From positions 1 to 64,000 of the forward strand of contig JARPUW010000277.1 of NCBI GenBank assembly GCA_030533445.1: a stretch of 64,000 nucleotides of DNA, read 5' to 3'. Position numbers and translations under genes: made by a program. The notes beneath the pieces were generated by a model. The model ran no database searches. It was given only the letters and a program-made list of their open reading frames with translations, and was not told the origin of the DNA. How positions within the stretch are numbered: position 1 is the first letter of the stretch; every line of letters begins with the position of its first letter. Origin of the DNA: Cyprinodon diabolis. Its lineage: Eukaryota > Chordata > Actinopteri > Cyprinodontiformes > Cyprinodontidae. Positions 25,601 through 38,453 of the stretch are shown in pieces.

Positions 25601-28193
25601 CTCACTGTGAAAAGAGCGTTTTGGCCTCAACCTTCTGATTTGAAGCTTGGAACCAAAAACATCTGCTCAAATCTACTTTATATTGTTAGTTTTCAGCTCT
25701 AGATGATTGCCAGAAAAGATCATGGCTGTATCATTAATGGTTTGTCTGTTACAACTCCAGAGGCCAAAATGGCATTATCTCACTGTGAAAAGAGCGTTTT
25801 GGCCTCAACCTTCTGATTTGAAGCTTGGAACCAAAAACATCTGCTCAAATCTACTTTATATTGTTAGTTTTCAGCTCTAGATGATTGCCAGAAAAGATCA
25901 TGGCTGTATCATTAATGGTTTGTCTGTTACAACTCCAGAGGCCAAAATGGCATTATCTCACTGTGAAAAGAGCGTTTTGGCCTCAACCTTCTGATTTGAA
26001 GCTTGGAACCAAAAACATCTGCTCAAATCTACTTTATATTGTTAGTTTTCAGCTCTAGATGATTGCCAGAAAAGATCATGGCTGTATCATTAATGGTTTG
26101 TCTGTTACAACTCCAGAGGCCAAAATGGCATTATCTCACTGTGAAAAGAGCGTTTTGGCCTCAACTTCTGATTTGAAGCTTGGAACCAAAAACATCTGCT
26201 CAAATCTACTTTATATTGTTAGTTTTCAGCTCTAGATGATTGCCTGAAAAGATCATGGCTGTATCATTAATGGTTTGTCTGTTACAACTCCAGAGGCCAA
26301 AATGGCATTATCTCACTGTGAAAAGAGCGTTTTGGCCTCAACTTCTGATTTGAAGCTTGGAACCAAAAACATCTGCTCAAATCTACTTTATATTGTTAGT
26401 TTTCAGCTCTATATGATTGCCTGAAAAGATCATGGCTGTATCATTAATAGTTTGTCTGTTACAACTCCAGAGGCCAAAATGGCATTATCTCACTGTGAAA
26501 AGTGCGTTTTGGCCTCAACTTCTGATTTGAAGCTTGGAACCAAAAACATCTGCTCAAATCTACTTTATATTGTTAGTTTTCAGCTCTAGATGATTGCCAG
26601 AAAAGATCATGGCTGTATCATTAATGGTTTGTCTGTTACAACTCCAGAGGCCAAAATGGCATTATCTCACTGTGAAAAGAGCGTTTTGGCCTCAACTTCT
26701 GATTTGAAGCTTGGAACCAAAAACATCTGCTCAAATCTACTTTATATTGATAGTTTTCAGCTCTAGGTGATTGCCTGAAAAGATCATGGCTGTATCATTA
26801 ATGGTTTGTCTGTTACAACTCCAGAGGCCAAAATGGCATTATCTCACTGTGAAAAGAGCGTTTTGGCCTCAACCTTCTGATTTGAAGCTTGGAACCAAAA
26901 ACATCTGCTCAAATCTACTTTATATTGTTAGTTTTCAGCTCTATATGATTGCCTGAAAAGATCATGGCTGTATCATTAATAGTTTGTCTGTTACAACTCC
27001 AGAGGCCAAAATGGCATTATCTCACTGTGAAAAGTGCGTTTTGGCCTCAACTTCTGATTTGAAGCTTGGAACCAAAAACATCTGCTCAAATCTACTTTAT
27101 ATTGTTAGTTTTCAGCTCTAGGTGATTGCCTGAAAAGATCATGGCTGTATCATTAATGGTTTGTCTGTTACAACTCCAGAGGCCAAAATGGCATTATCTC
27201 ACTGTGAAAAGAGCGTTTTGGCCTCAACCTTACGATTTGAAGCTTGGAACCAAAAACATCTGCTCAAATCTACTTCATATTGTTAGTTTTCAGCTCTAGA
27301 TGATTGCCAGAAAAGATCATGGCTGTATCATTAATGGTTTGTCTGTTACAACTCCAGAGGCCAAAATGGCATTATCTCACTGTGAAAAGTGCGTTTTGGC
27401 CTCAACTTCTGATTTGAAGCTTGGAACCAAAAACATCTGCTCAAATCTACTTTATATTGTTAGTTTTCAGCTCTAGATGATTGCCAGAAAAGATCATGGC
27501 TGTATCATTAATGGTTTGTCTGTTACAACTCCAGAGGCCAAAATGGCATTATCTCACTGTGAAAAGAGCGTTTTGGCCTCAACTTCTGATTTGAAGCTTG
27601 GAACCAAAAACATCTGCTCAAATCTACTTTATATTGTTAGTTTTCAGCTCTAGATGATTGCCTGAAAAGATCATGGCTGTATCATTAATGGTTTGTCTGT
27701 TACAACTCCAGAGGCCAAAATGGCATTATCTCACTGTGAAAAGAGCGTTTTGGCCTCAACTTCTGATTTGAAGCTTGGAACCAAAAACATCTGCTCAAAT
27801 CTACTTTATATTGTTAGTTTTCAGCTCTATATGATTGCCTGAAAAGATCATGGCTGTATCATTAATAGTTTGTCTGTTACAACTCCAGAGGCCAAAATGG
27901 CATTATCTCACTGTGAAAAGTGCGTTTTGGCCTCAACTTCTGATTTGAAGCTTGGAACCAAAAACATCTGCTCAAATCTACTTTATATTGTTAGTTTTCA
28001 GCTCTAGATGATTGCCAGAAAAGATCATGGCTGTATCATTAATGGTTTGTCTGTTACAACTCCAGAGGCCAAAATGGCATTATCTCACTGTGAAAAGAGC
28101 GTTTTGGCCTCAACTTCTGATTTGAAGCTTGGAACCAAAAACATCTGCTCAAATCTACTTTATATTGATAGTTTTCAGCTCTAGGTGATTGCC
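22683..28193. repeat. 1.07-kb block duplicated at 4,433-bp offset (22683-23760 and 27116-28193)
   Basis: CTTACGATTTG followed by the rare CTACTTCATATTG occurs at 22797/22841 and again about 4,433 bp on (27274 for TTCATATTG). CTCTATATG at 23392/27825 and TTGATAG at 23734/28167 keep the same offset. The similarity stops exactly after GGTGATTGCC at 28193, where the downstream copy has an extra C. Confidence 0.85.
22704..22881. repeat. TTACG-type 178-bp monomer (first occurrence)
   Basis: CAACCTTACGATTTG replaces CAACCTTCTGATTTG, adding a second CpG to the monomer. It follows a CTCTAGG tail and, downstream of 28 kb, often a TTTGTTTG monomer. I found no copy before 22.7 kb. Later copies include those near 27232, 28827, 32727, 34680, 42836, 46561, 47806, 51152, 55566, 56805, 57517, 57871, 60001 and 62485. 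Confidence 0.85.
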
Positions 28194-28204
28194 CAGAAAA
28201 GATC
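28184..28204. other. Block seam with a one-base insertion
   Basis: Here the monomer tail reads GTGATTGCCCAGAAAAG, with an extra C at about 28194. I did not see this tail elsewhere in the window. It lies exactly between the end of the 4,433-bp-offset copy (through 28193) and the start of the 5,852-bp-offset block (28201). The simplest reading is a recombination junction joining a GGTGATTGCC half to a CAGAAAAG half. A chance single-base insertion is the alternative. Confidence 0.65.
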
Positions 28205-31200
28205 ATGGCTGTATCATTAATGGTTTGTCTGTTACAACTCCAGAGGCCAAAATGGCATTATCTCACTGTGAAAAGAGCGTTTTGGCCTCAACCTTCTGAT
28301 TTGAAGCTTGGAACCAAAAACATCTGCTCAAATCTACTTTATATTGTTAGTTTTCAGCTCTAGATGATTGCCAGAAAAGATCATGGCTGTATCATTAATG
28401 GTTTGTCTGTTACAACTCCAGAGGCCAAAATGGCATTATCTCACTGTGAAAAGAGCATTTTGGCCTCAACCTTCTGATTTGAAGCTTGGAACCAAAAACA
28501 TCTGCTCAAATCTACTTTATATTGTTAGTTTTCAGCTCTAGATGATTGCCAGAAAAGATCATGGCTGTATCATTAATGGTTTGTTTGTTACAACTCCAGA
28601 GGCCAAAATGGCATTATCTCACTGTGAAAAGTGCGTTTTGGCCTCAACTTCTGATTTGAAGCTTGGAACCAAAAACATCTGCTCAAATCTACTTTATATT
28701 GTTAGTTTTCAGCTCTAGGTGATTGCCTGAAAAGATCATGGCTGTATCATTAATGGTTTGTCTGTTACAACTCCAGAGGCCAAAATGGCATTATCTCACT
28801 GTGAAAAGAGCGTTTTGGCCTCAACCTTACGATTTGAAGCTTGGAACCAAAAACATCTGCTCAAATCTACTTTATATTGTTAGTTTTCAGCTCTAGATGA
28901 TTGCCAGAAAAGATCATGGCTGTATCATTAATGGTTTGTCTGTTACAACTCCAGAGGCCAAAATGGCATTATCTCACTGTGAAAAGTGCGTTTTGGCCTC
29001 AACTTCTGATTTGAAGCTTGGAACCAAAAACATCTGCTCAAATCTACTTTATATTGATAGTTTTCAGCTCTAGGTGATTGCCTGAAAAGATGATGGCTGT
29101 ATCATTAATGGTTTGTCTGTTACAACTCCAGAGGCCAAAATGGCATTATCTCACTGTGAAAAGAGCGTTTTGGCCTCAACCTTCTGATTTGAAGCTTGGA
29201 ACCAAAAACATCTGCTCAAATCTACTTTATATTGTTAGTTTTCAGCTCTAGATGATTGCCAGAAAAGATCATGGCTGTATCATTAATGGTTTGTCTATTA
29301 CAACTCCAGAGGCCAAAATGGCATTATCTCACTGTGAAAAGAGCGTTTTGGCCTCAACTTCTGATTTGAAGCTTGGAACCAAAAACATCTGCTCAAATCT
29401 ACTTTATATTGTTAGTTTTCAGCTCTAGATGATTGCCAGAAAAGATCATGGCTGTATCATTAATGGTTTGTCTGTTACAACTCAAGAGGCCAAAATGGAA
29501 TTATCTCACTGTGAAAAGTGCGTTTTGGCCTCAACTTCTGATTTGAAGCTTGGAACCAAAAAAATCTGCTCAAATCTACTTTATATTGTTAGTTTTCAGC
29601 TCTAGATGATTGCCTGAAAAGATCATGGCTGTATCATTAATGGTTTGTCTGTTACAACTCCAGAGGCCAAAATGGCATTATCTCACTGTGAAAAGAGCGT
29701 TTTGGCCTCAACTTCTGATTTGAAGCTTGGAACCAAAAACATCTGCTCAAATCTACTTTATATTGTTAGTTTTCAGCTCTAGATGATTGCCTGAAAAGAT
29801 CATGGCTGTATCATTAATGGTTTGTCTGTTACAACTCCAGAGGCCAAAATGGCATTATCTCACTGTGAAAAGAGCGTTTTGGCCTCAACTTCTGATTTGA
29901 AGCTTGGAACCAAAAACATCTGCTCAAATCTACTTTATATTGTTAGTTTTCAGCTCTATATGATTGCCTGAAAAGATCATGGCTGTATCATTAATAGTTT
30001 GTCTGTTACAACTCTAGAGGCCAAAATGGCATTATCTCACTGTGAAAAGTGCGTTTTGGCCTCAACTTCTGATTTGAAGCTTGGAACCAAAAACATCTGC
30101 TCAAATCTACTTTATATTGTTAGTTTTCAGCTCTAGATGATTGCCAGAAAAGATCATGGCTGTATCATTAATGGTTTGTCTGTTACAACTCCAGAGGCCA
30201 AAATGGCATTATCTCACTGTGAAAAGAGCGTTTTGGCCTCAACTTCTGATTTGAAGCTTGGAACCAAAAACATCTGCTCAAATCTACTTTATATTGATAG
30301 TTTTCAGCTCTAGGTGATTGCCTGAAAAGATGATGGCTGTATCATTAATGGTTTGTCTGTTACAACTCCAGAGGCCAAAATGGCATTATCTCACTGTGAA
30401 AAGAGCGTTTTGGCCTCAACCTTCTGATTTGAAGCTTGGAACCAAAAACATCTGCTCAAATCTACTTTATATTGTTAGTTTTCAGCTCTAGATGATTGCC
30501 AGAAAAGATCATGGCTGTATCATTAATGGTTTGTCTATTACAACTCCAGAGGCCAAAATGGCATTATCTCACTGTGAAAAGAGCGTTTTGGCCTCAACTT
30601 CTGATTTGAAGCTTGGAACCAAAAACATCTGCTCAAATCTACTTTATATTGTTAGTTTTCAGCTCTAGATGATTGCCAGAAAAGATCATGGCTGTATCAT
30701 TAATGGTTTGTCTGTTACAACTCAAGAGGCCAAAATGGCATTATCTCACTGTGAAAAGAGCGTTTTGGCCTCAACCTTCTGATTTGAAGCTTGGAAGCAA
30801 AAACATCTGCTCAAATCTACTTTATATTGTTAGTTTTCAGCTCTAGATGATTGCCAGAAAAGATCATGGCTGTATCATTAATGGTTTGTCTGTTACAACT
30901 CCAGAGGCCAAAATGGCATTATCTCACTGTGAAAAGAGCGTTTTGGCCTCAACTTCTGATTTGAAGCTTGGAACCAAAAACATCTGCTCAAATCTACTTT
31001 ATATTGTTAGTTTTCAGCTCTAGATGATTGCCAGAAAAGATCATGGCTGTATCATTAATGGTTTGTCTGTTACAACTCCAGAGGCCAAAATGGCATTATC
31101 TCACTGTGAAAAGAGCGTTTTGGCCTCAACTTCTGATTTGAAGCTTGGAACCAAAAACATCTGCTCAAATCTACTTTATATTGTTAGTTTTCAGCTCTAG

Positions 31201-33790
31201 ATGATTGCCTGAAAAGATCATGGCTGTATCATTAATGGTTTGTCTGTTACAACTCCAGAGGCCAAAATGGCATTATCTCACTGTGAAAAGAGCGTTTTGG
31301 CCTCAACTTCTGATTTGAAGCTTGGAACCAAAAACATCTGCTCAAATCTACTTTATATTGTTAGTTTTCAGCTCTATATGATTGCCTGAAAAGATCATGG
31401 CTGTATCATTAATAGTTTGTCTGTTACAACTCCAGAGGCCAAAATGGCATTATCTCACTGTGAAAAGTGCGTTTTGGCCTCAACTTCTGATTTGAAGCTT
31501 GGAACCAAAAACATCTGCTCAAATCTACTTTATATTGTTAGTTTTCAGCTCTAGATGATTGCCAGAAAAGATCATGGCTGTATCATTAATGGTTTGTCTG
31601 TTACAACTCCAGAGGCCAAAATGGCATTATCTCACTGTGAAAAGAGCGTTTTGGCCTCAACTTCTGATTTGAAGCTTGGAACCAAAAACATCTGCTCAAA
31701 TCTACTTTATATTGTTAGTTTTCAGCTCTAGATGATTGCCAGAAAAGATCATGGCTGTATCATTAATGGTTTGTCTGTTACAACTCAAGAGGCCAAAATG
31801 GCATTATCTCACTGTGAAAAGTGCGTTTTGGCCTCAACTTCTGATTTGAAGCTTGGAACCAAAAAAATCTGCTCAAATCTACTTTATATTGTTAGTTTTC
31901 AGCTCTAGATGATTGCCTGAAAAGATCATTGCTGTATCATTAATGGTTTGTCTGTTACAACTCCAGAGGCCAAAGTGGCATTATCTCACTGTGAAAAGTG
32001 CGTTTTGGCCTCAACTTCTGATTTGAAGCTTGGAACCAAAAACATCTGCTCAAATCTACTTTATATTGTTAGTTTTCAGCTCTAGATGATTGCCAGAAAA
32101 GATCATGGCTGTATCATTAATGGTTTGTCTGTTACAACTCCAGAGGCCAAAATGGCATTATCTCACTGTGAAAAGAGCGTTTTGGCCTCAACCTTCTGAT
32201 TTGAAGCTTGGAACCAAAAACATCTGCTCAAATCTACTTTATATTGTTAGTTTTCAGCTCTAGATGATTGCCAGAAAAGATCATGGCTGTATCATTAATG
32301 GTTTGTCTGTTACAACTCCAGAGGCCAAAATGGCATTATCTCACTGTGAAAAGAGCATTTTGGCCTCAACCTTCTGATTTGAAGCTTGGAACCAAAAACA
32401 TCTGCTCAAATCTACTTTATATTGTTAGTTTTCAGCTCTAGATGATTGCCAGAAAAGATCATGGCTGTATCATTAATGGTTTGTTTGTTACAACTCCAGA
32501 GGCCAAAATGGCATTATCTCACTGTGAAAAGTGCGTTTTGGCCTCAACTTCTGATTTGAAGCTTGGAACCAAAAACATCTGCTCAAATCTACTTTATATT
32601 GTTAGTTTTCAGCTCTAGGTGATTGCCTGAAAAGATCATGGCTGTATCATTAATGGTTTGTCTGTTACAACTCCAGAGGCCAAAATGGCATTATCTCACT
32701 GTGAAAAGAGCGTTTTGGCCTCAACCTTACGATTTGAAGCTTGGAACCAAAAACATCTGCTCAAATCTACTTTATATTGTTAGTTTTCAGCTCTAGATGA
32801 TTGCCAGAAAAGATCATGGCTGTATCATTAATGGTTTGTCTGTTACAACTCCAGAGGCCAAAATGGCATTATCTCACTGTGAAAAGTGCGTTTTGGCCTC
32901 AACTTCTGATTTGAAGCTTGGAACCAAAAACATCTGCTCAAATCTACTTTATATTGATAGTTTTCAGCTCTAGGTGATTGCCTGAAAAGATCATGGCTGT
33001 ATCATTAATGGTTTGTCTGTTACAACTCCAGAGGCCAAAATGGCATTATCTCACTGTGAAAAGAGCGTTTTGGCCTCAACCTTCTGATTTGAAGCTTGGA
33101 ACCAAAAACATCTGCTCAAATCTACTTTATATTGTTAGTTTTCAGCTCTAGATGATTGCCAGAAAAGATCATGGCTGTATCATTAATGGTTTGTCTGTTA
33201 CAACTCCAGAGGCCAAAATGGCATTATCTCACTGTGAAAAGAGCGTTTTGGCCTCAACTTCTGATTTGAAGCTTGGAACCAAAAACATCTGCTCAAATCT
33301 ACTTTATATTGTTAGTTTTCAGCTCTAGATGATTGCCAGAAAAGATCATGGCTGTATCATTAATGGTTTGTCTGTTACAACTCCAGAGGCCAAAATGGCA
33401 TTATCTCACTGTGAAAAGAGCGTTTTGGCCTCAACTTCTGATTTGAAGCTTGGAACCAAAAAAATCTGCTCAAATCTACTTTATATTGTTAGTTTTCAGC
33501 TCTAGATGATTGCCTGAAAAGATCATGGCTGTATCATTAATGGTTTGTCTGTTACAACTCCAGAGGCCAAAATGGCATTATCTCACTGTGAAAAGAGCGT
33601 TTTGGCCTCAACTTCTGATTTGAAGCTTGGAACCAAAAACATCTGCTCAAATCTACTTTATATTGTTAGTTTTCAGCTCTAGATGATTGCCTGAAAAGAT
33701 CATGGCTGTATCATTAATGGTTTGTCTGTTACAACTCCAGAGGCCAAAATGGCATTATCTCACTGTGAAAAGAGCGTTTTGGCCTCAACC
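28201..33790. repeat. Block shared at 3,900-bp offset (22 monomers)
   Basis: The block starting GATCATGG at 28201 also starts at 32101, and by the 5,852-bp duplication at 34053 and 37953. AAGAGCATTT at 28451/32351 and TTTGTTTG at 28582/32482 are 3,900 bp apart. The 32101 copy has diverged: it has GATCATGG where the first has GATGATGG (29089/32989), GTCTGTTAC for GTCTATTAC, and CTCCAGAGG for CTCAAGAGG. Similarity fades at about 33.8 kb. It is therefore an older or converted relative of the same block. Confidence 0.8.
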
Positions 33791-36700
33791 TTCTGATTTG
33801 AAGCTTGGAACCAAAAACATCTGCTCAAATCTACTTTATATTGTTAGTTTTCAGCTCTAGATGATTGCCAGAAAAGATCATGGCTGTATCATTAATGGTT
33901 TGTCTGTTACAACTCCAGAGGCCAAAATGGCATTATCTCACTGTGAAAAGTGCGTTTTGGCCTCAACTTCTGATTTGAAGCTTGGAACCAAAAACATCTG
34001 CTCAAATCTACTTTATATTGTTAGTTTTCAGCTCTAGATGATTGCCAGAAAAGATCATGGCTGTATCATTAATGGTTTGTCTGTTACAACTCCAGAGGCC
34101 AAAATGGCATTATCTCACTGTGAAAAGAGCGTTTTGGCCTCAACCTTCTGATTTGAAGCTTGGAACCAAAAACATCTGCTCAAATCTACTTTATATTGTT
34201 AGTTTTCAGCTCTAGATGATTGCCAGAAAAGATCATGGCTGTATCATTAATGGTTTGTCTGTTACAACTCCAGAGGCCAAAATGGCATTATCTCACTGTG
34301 AAAAGAGCATTTTGGCCTCAACCTTCTGATTTGAAGCTTGGAACCAAAAACATCTGCTCAAATCTACTTTATATTGTTAGTTTTCAGCTCTAGATGATTG
34401 CCAGAAAAGATCATGGCTGTATCATTAATGGTTTGTTTGTTACAACTCCAGAGGCCAAAATGGCATTATCTCACTGTGAAAAGTGCGTTTTGGCCTCAAC
34501 TTCTGATTTGAAGCTTGGAACCAAAAACATCTGCTCAAATCTACTTTATATTGTTAGTTTTCAGCTCTAGGTGATTGCCTGAAAAGATCATGGCTGTATC
34601 ATTAATGGTTTGTCTGTTACAACTCCAGAGGCCAAAATGGCATTATCTCACTGTGAAAAGAGCGTTTTGGCCTCAACCTTACGATTTGAAGCTTGGAACC
34701 AAAAACATCTGCTCAAATCTACTTTATATTGTTAGTTTTCAGCTCTAGATGATTGCCAGAAAAGATCATGGCTGTATCATTAATGGTTTGTCTGTTACAA
34801 CTCCAGAGGCCAAAATGGCATTATCTCACTGTGAAAAGTGCGTTTTGGCCTCAACTTCTGATTTGAAGCTTGGAACCAAAAACATCTGCTCAAATCTACT
34901 TTATATTGATAGTTTTCAGCTCTAGGTGATTGCCTGAAAAGATGATGGCTGTATCATTAATGGTTTGTCTGTTACAACTCCAGAGGCCAAAATGGCATTA
35001 TCTCACTGTGAAAAGAGCGTTTTGGCCTCAACCTTCTGATTTGAAGCTTGGAACCAAAAACATCTGCTCAAATCTACTTTATATTGTTAGTTTTCAGCTC
35101 TAGATGATTGCCAGAAAAGATCATGGCTGTATCATTAATGGTTTGTCTATTACAACTCCAGAGGCCAAAATGGCATTATCTCACTGTGAAAAGAGCGTTT
35201 TGGCCTCAACTTCTGATTTGAAGCTTGGAACCAAAAACATCTGCTCAAATCTACTTTATATTGTTAGTTTTCAGCTCTAGATGATTGCCAGAAAAGATCA
35301 TGGCTGTATCATTAATGGTTTGTCTGTTACAACTCAAGAGGCCAAAATGGAATTATCTCACTGTGAAAAGTGCGTTTTGGCCTCAACTTCTGATTTGAAG
35401 CTTGGAACCAAAAAAATCTGCTCAAATCTACTTTATATTGTTAGTTTTCAGCTCTAGATGATTGCCTGAAAAGATCATGGCTGTATCATTAATGGTTTGT
35501 CTGTTACAACTCCAGAGGCCAAAATGGCATTATCTCACTGTGAAAAGAGCGTTTTGGCCTCAACTTCTGATTTGAAGCTTGGAACCAAAAACATCTGCTC
35601 AAATCTACTTTATATTGTTAGTTTTCAGCTCTAGATGATTGCCTGAAAAGATCATGGCTGTATCATTAATGGTTTGTCTGTTACAACTCCAGAGGCCAAA
35701 ATGGCATTATCTCACTGTGAAAAGAGCGTTTTGGCCTCAACTTCTGATTTGAAGCTTGGAACCAAAAACATCTGCTCAAATCTACTTTATATTGTTAGTT
35801 TTCAGCTCTATATGATTGCCTGAAAAGATCATGGCTGTATCATTAATAGTTTGTCTGTTACAACTCTAGAGGCCAAAATGGCATTATCTCACTGTGAAAA
35901 GTGCGTTTTGGCCTCAACTTCTGATTTGAAGCTTGGAACCAAAAACATCTGCTCAAATCTACTTTATATTGTTAGTTTTCAGCTCTAGATGATTGCCAGA
36001 AAAGATCATGGCTGTATCATTAATGGTTTGTCTGTTACAACTCCAGAGGCCAAAATGGCATTATCTCACTGTGAAAAGAGCGTTTTGGCCTCAACTTCTG
36101 ATTTGAAGCTTGGAACCAAAAACATCTGCTCAAATCTACTTTATATTGATAGTTTTCAGCTCTAGGTGATTGCCTGAAAAGATGATGGCTGTATCATTAA
36201 TGGTTTGTCTGTTACAACTCCAGAGGCCAAAATGGCATTATCTCACTGTGAAAAGAGCGTTTTGGCCTCAACCTTCTGATTTGAAGCTTGGAACCAAAAA
36301 CATCTGCTCAAATCTACTTTATATTGTTAGTTTTCAGCTCTAGATGATTGCCAGAAAAGATCATGGCTGTATCATTAATGGTTTGTCTATTACAACTCCA
36401 GAGGCCAAAATGGCATTATCTCACTGTGAAAAGAGCGTTTTGGCCTCAACTTCTGATTTGAAGCTTGGAACCAAAAACATCTGCTCAAATCTACTTTATA
36501 TTGTTAGTTTTCAGCTCTAGATGATTGCCAGAAAAGATCATGGCTGTATCATTAATGGTTTGTCTGTTACAACTCAAGAGGCCAAAATGGCATTATCTCA
36601 CTGTGAAAAGAGCGTTTTGGCCTCAACCTTCTGATTTGAAGCTTGGAAGCAAAAACATCTGCTCAAATCTACTTTATATTGTTAGTTTTCAGCTCTAGAT

Positions 36701-38453
36701 GATTGCCAGAAAAGATCATGGCTGTATCATTAATGGTTTGTCTGTTACAACTCCAGAGGCCAAAATGGCATTATCTCACTGTGAAAAGAGCGTTTTGGCC
36801 TCAACTTCTGATTTGAAGCTTGGAACCAAAAACATCTGCTCAAATCTACTTTATATTGTTAGTTTTCAGCTCTAGATGATTGCCAGAAAAGATCATGGCT
36901 GTATCATTAATGGTTTGTCTGTTACAACTCCAGAGGCCAAAATGGCATTATCTCACTGTGAAAAGAGCGTTTTGGCCTCAACTTCTGATTTGAAGCTTGG
37001 AACCAAAAACATCTGCTCAAATCTACTTTATATTGTTAGTTTTCAGCTCTAGATGATTGCCTGAAAAGATCATGGCTGTATCATTAATGGTTTGTCTGTT
37101 ACAACTCCAGAGGCCAAAATGGCATTATCTCACTGTGAAAAGAGCGTTTTGGCCTCAACTTCTGATTTGAAGCTTGGAACCAAAAACATCTGCTCAAATC
37201 TACTTTATATTGTTAGTTTTCAGCTCTATATGATTGCCTGAAAAGATCATGGCTGTATCATTAATAGTTTGTCTGTTACAACTCCAGAGGCCAAAATGGC
37301 ATTATCTCACTGTGAAAAGTGCGTTTTGGCCTCAACTTCTGATTTGAAGCTTGGAACCAAAAACATCTGCTCAAATCTACTTTATATTGTTAGTTTTCAG
37401 CTCTAGATGATTGCCAGAAAAGATCATGGCTGTATCATTAATGGTTTGTCTGTTACAACTCCAGAGGCCAAAATGGCATTATCTCACTGTGAAAAGAGCG
37501 TTTTGGCCTCAACTTCTGATTTGAAGCTTGGAACCAAAAACATCTGCTCAAATCTACTTTATATTGTTAGTTTTCAGCTCTAGATGATTGCCAGAAAAGA
37601 TCATGGCTGTATCATTAATGGTTTGTCTGTTACAACTCAAGAGGCCAAAATGGCATTATCTCACTGTGAAAAGTGCGTTTTGGCCTCAACTTCTGATTTG
37701 AAGCTTGGAACCAAAAAAATCTGCTCAAATCTACTTTATATTGTTAGTTTTCAGCTCTAGATGATTGCCTGAAAAGATCATTGCTGTATCATTAATGGTT
37801 TGTCTGTTACAACTCCAGAGGCCAAAGTGGCATTATCTCACTGTGAAAAGTGCGTTTTGGCCTCAACTTCTGATTTGAAGCTTGGAACCAAAAACATCTG
37901 CTCAAATCTACTTTATATTGTTAGTTTTCAGCTCTAGATGATTGCCAGAAAAGATCATGGCTGTATCATTAATGGTTTGTCTGTTACAACTCCAGAGGCC
38001 AAAATGGCATTATCTCACTGTGAAAAGAGCGTTTTGGCCTCAACCTTCTGATTTGAAGCTTGGAACCAAAAACATCTGCTCAAATCTACTTTATATTGTT
38101 AGTTTTCAGCTCTAGATGATTGCCAGAAAAGATCATGGCTGTATCATTAATGGTTTGTCTGTTACAACTCCAGAGGCCAAAATGGCATTATCTCACTGTG
38201 AAAAGAGCATTTTGGCCTCAACCTTCTGATTTGAAGCTTGGAACCAAAAACATCTGCTCAAATCTACTTTATATTGTTAGTTTTCAGCTCTAGATGATTG
38301 CCAGAAAAGATCATGGCTGTATCATTAATGGTTTGTTTGTTACAACTCCAGAGGCCAAAATGGCATTATCTCACTGTGAAAAGTGCGTTTTGGCCTCAAC
38401 TTCTGATTTGAAGCTTGGAACCAAAAACATCTGCTCAAATCTACTTTATATTG
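28201..38453. repeat. 4.4-kb near-identical block duplicated at 5,852-bp offset (28201-32601 and 34053-38453)
   Basis: Marker pairs exactly 5,852 bp apart: AAGAGCATTT 28451/34303, TTTGTTTG 28582/34434, GATGATGG 29089/34941, CAAAATGGAA 29491/35343, ACTCTAGAGG 30011/35863, TTGGAAGC 30791/36643, and CAAAGTGGCA 31971/37823. The pair ends where TTGTTAG (32602) faces TTGATAG (38454). I noticed no difference at the sites compared, so this is a young, large duplication of 33-monomer spacing. Confidence 0.9.

Larger units (their letters stand above)
17916..26943. repeat. 3.35-kb block duplicated at 5,674-bp offset (17916-21269 and 23590-26943)
   Basis: Marker pairs 5,674 bp apart: TTGATAG 18060/23734, GTCTATTAC 18301/23975, ATAATTAATG 18461/24135, TCACGG 19042/24716, GCTCCAATC 19813/25487, and CTCTATATGA 20733/26407. 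The copies end together where CTCTAG at 21270 faces CTCTAT at 26944. One difference is ACTAAAGAGG (18662) against ACTCAAGAGG (24336); another is CTAAAATC at about 20880. With the 6,562-bp pair, this makes three generations of the same block. Confidence 0.88.
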
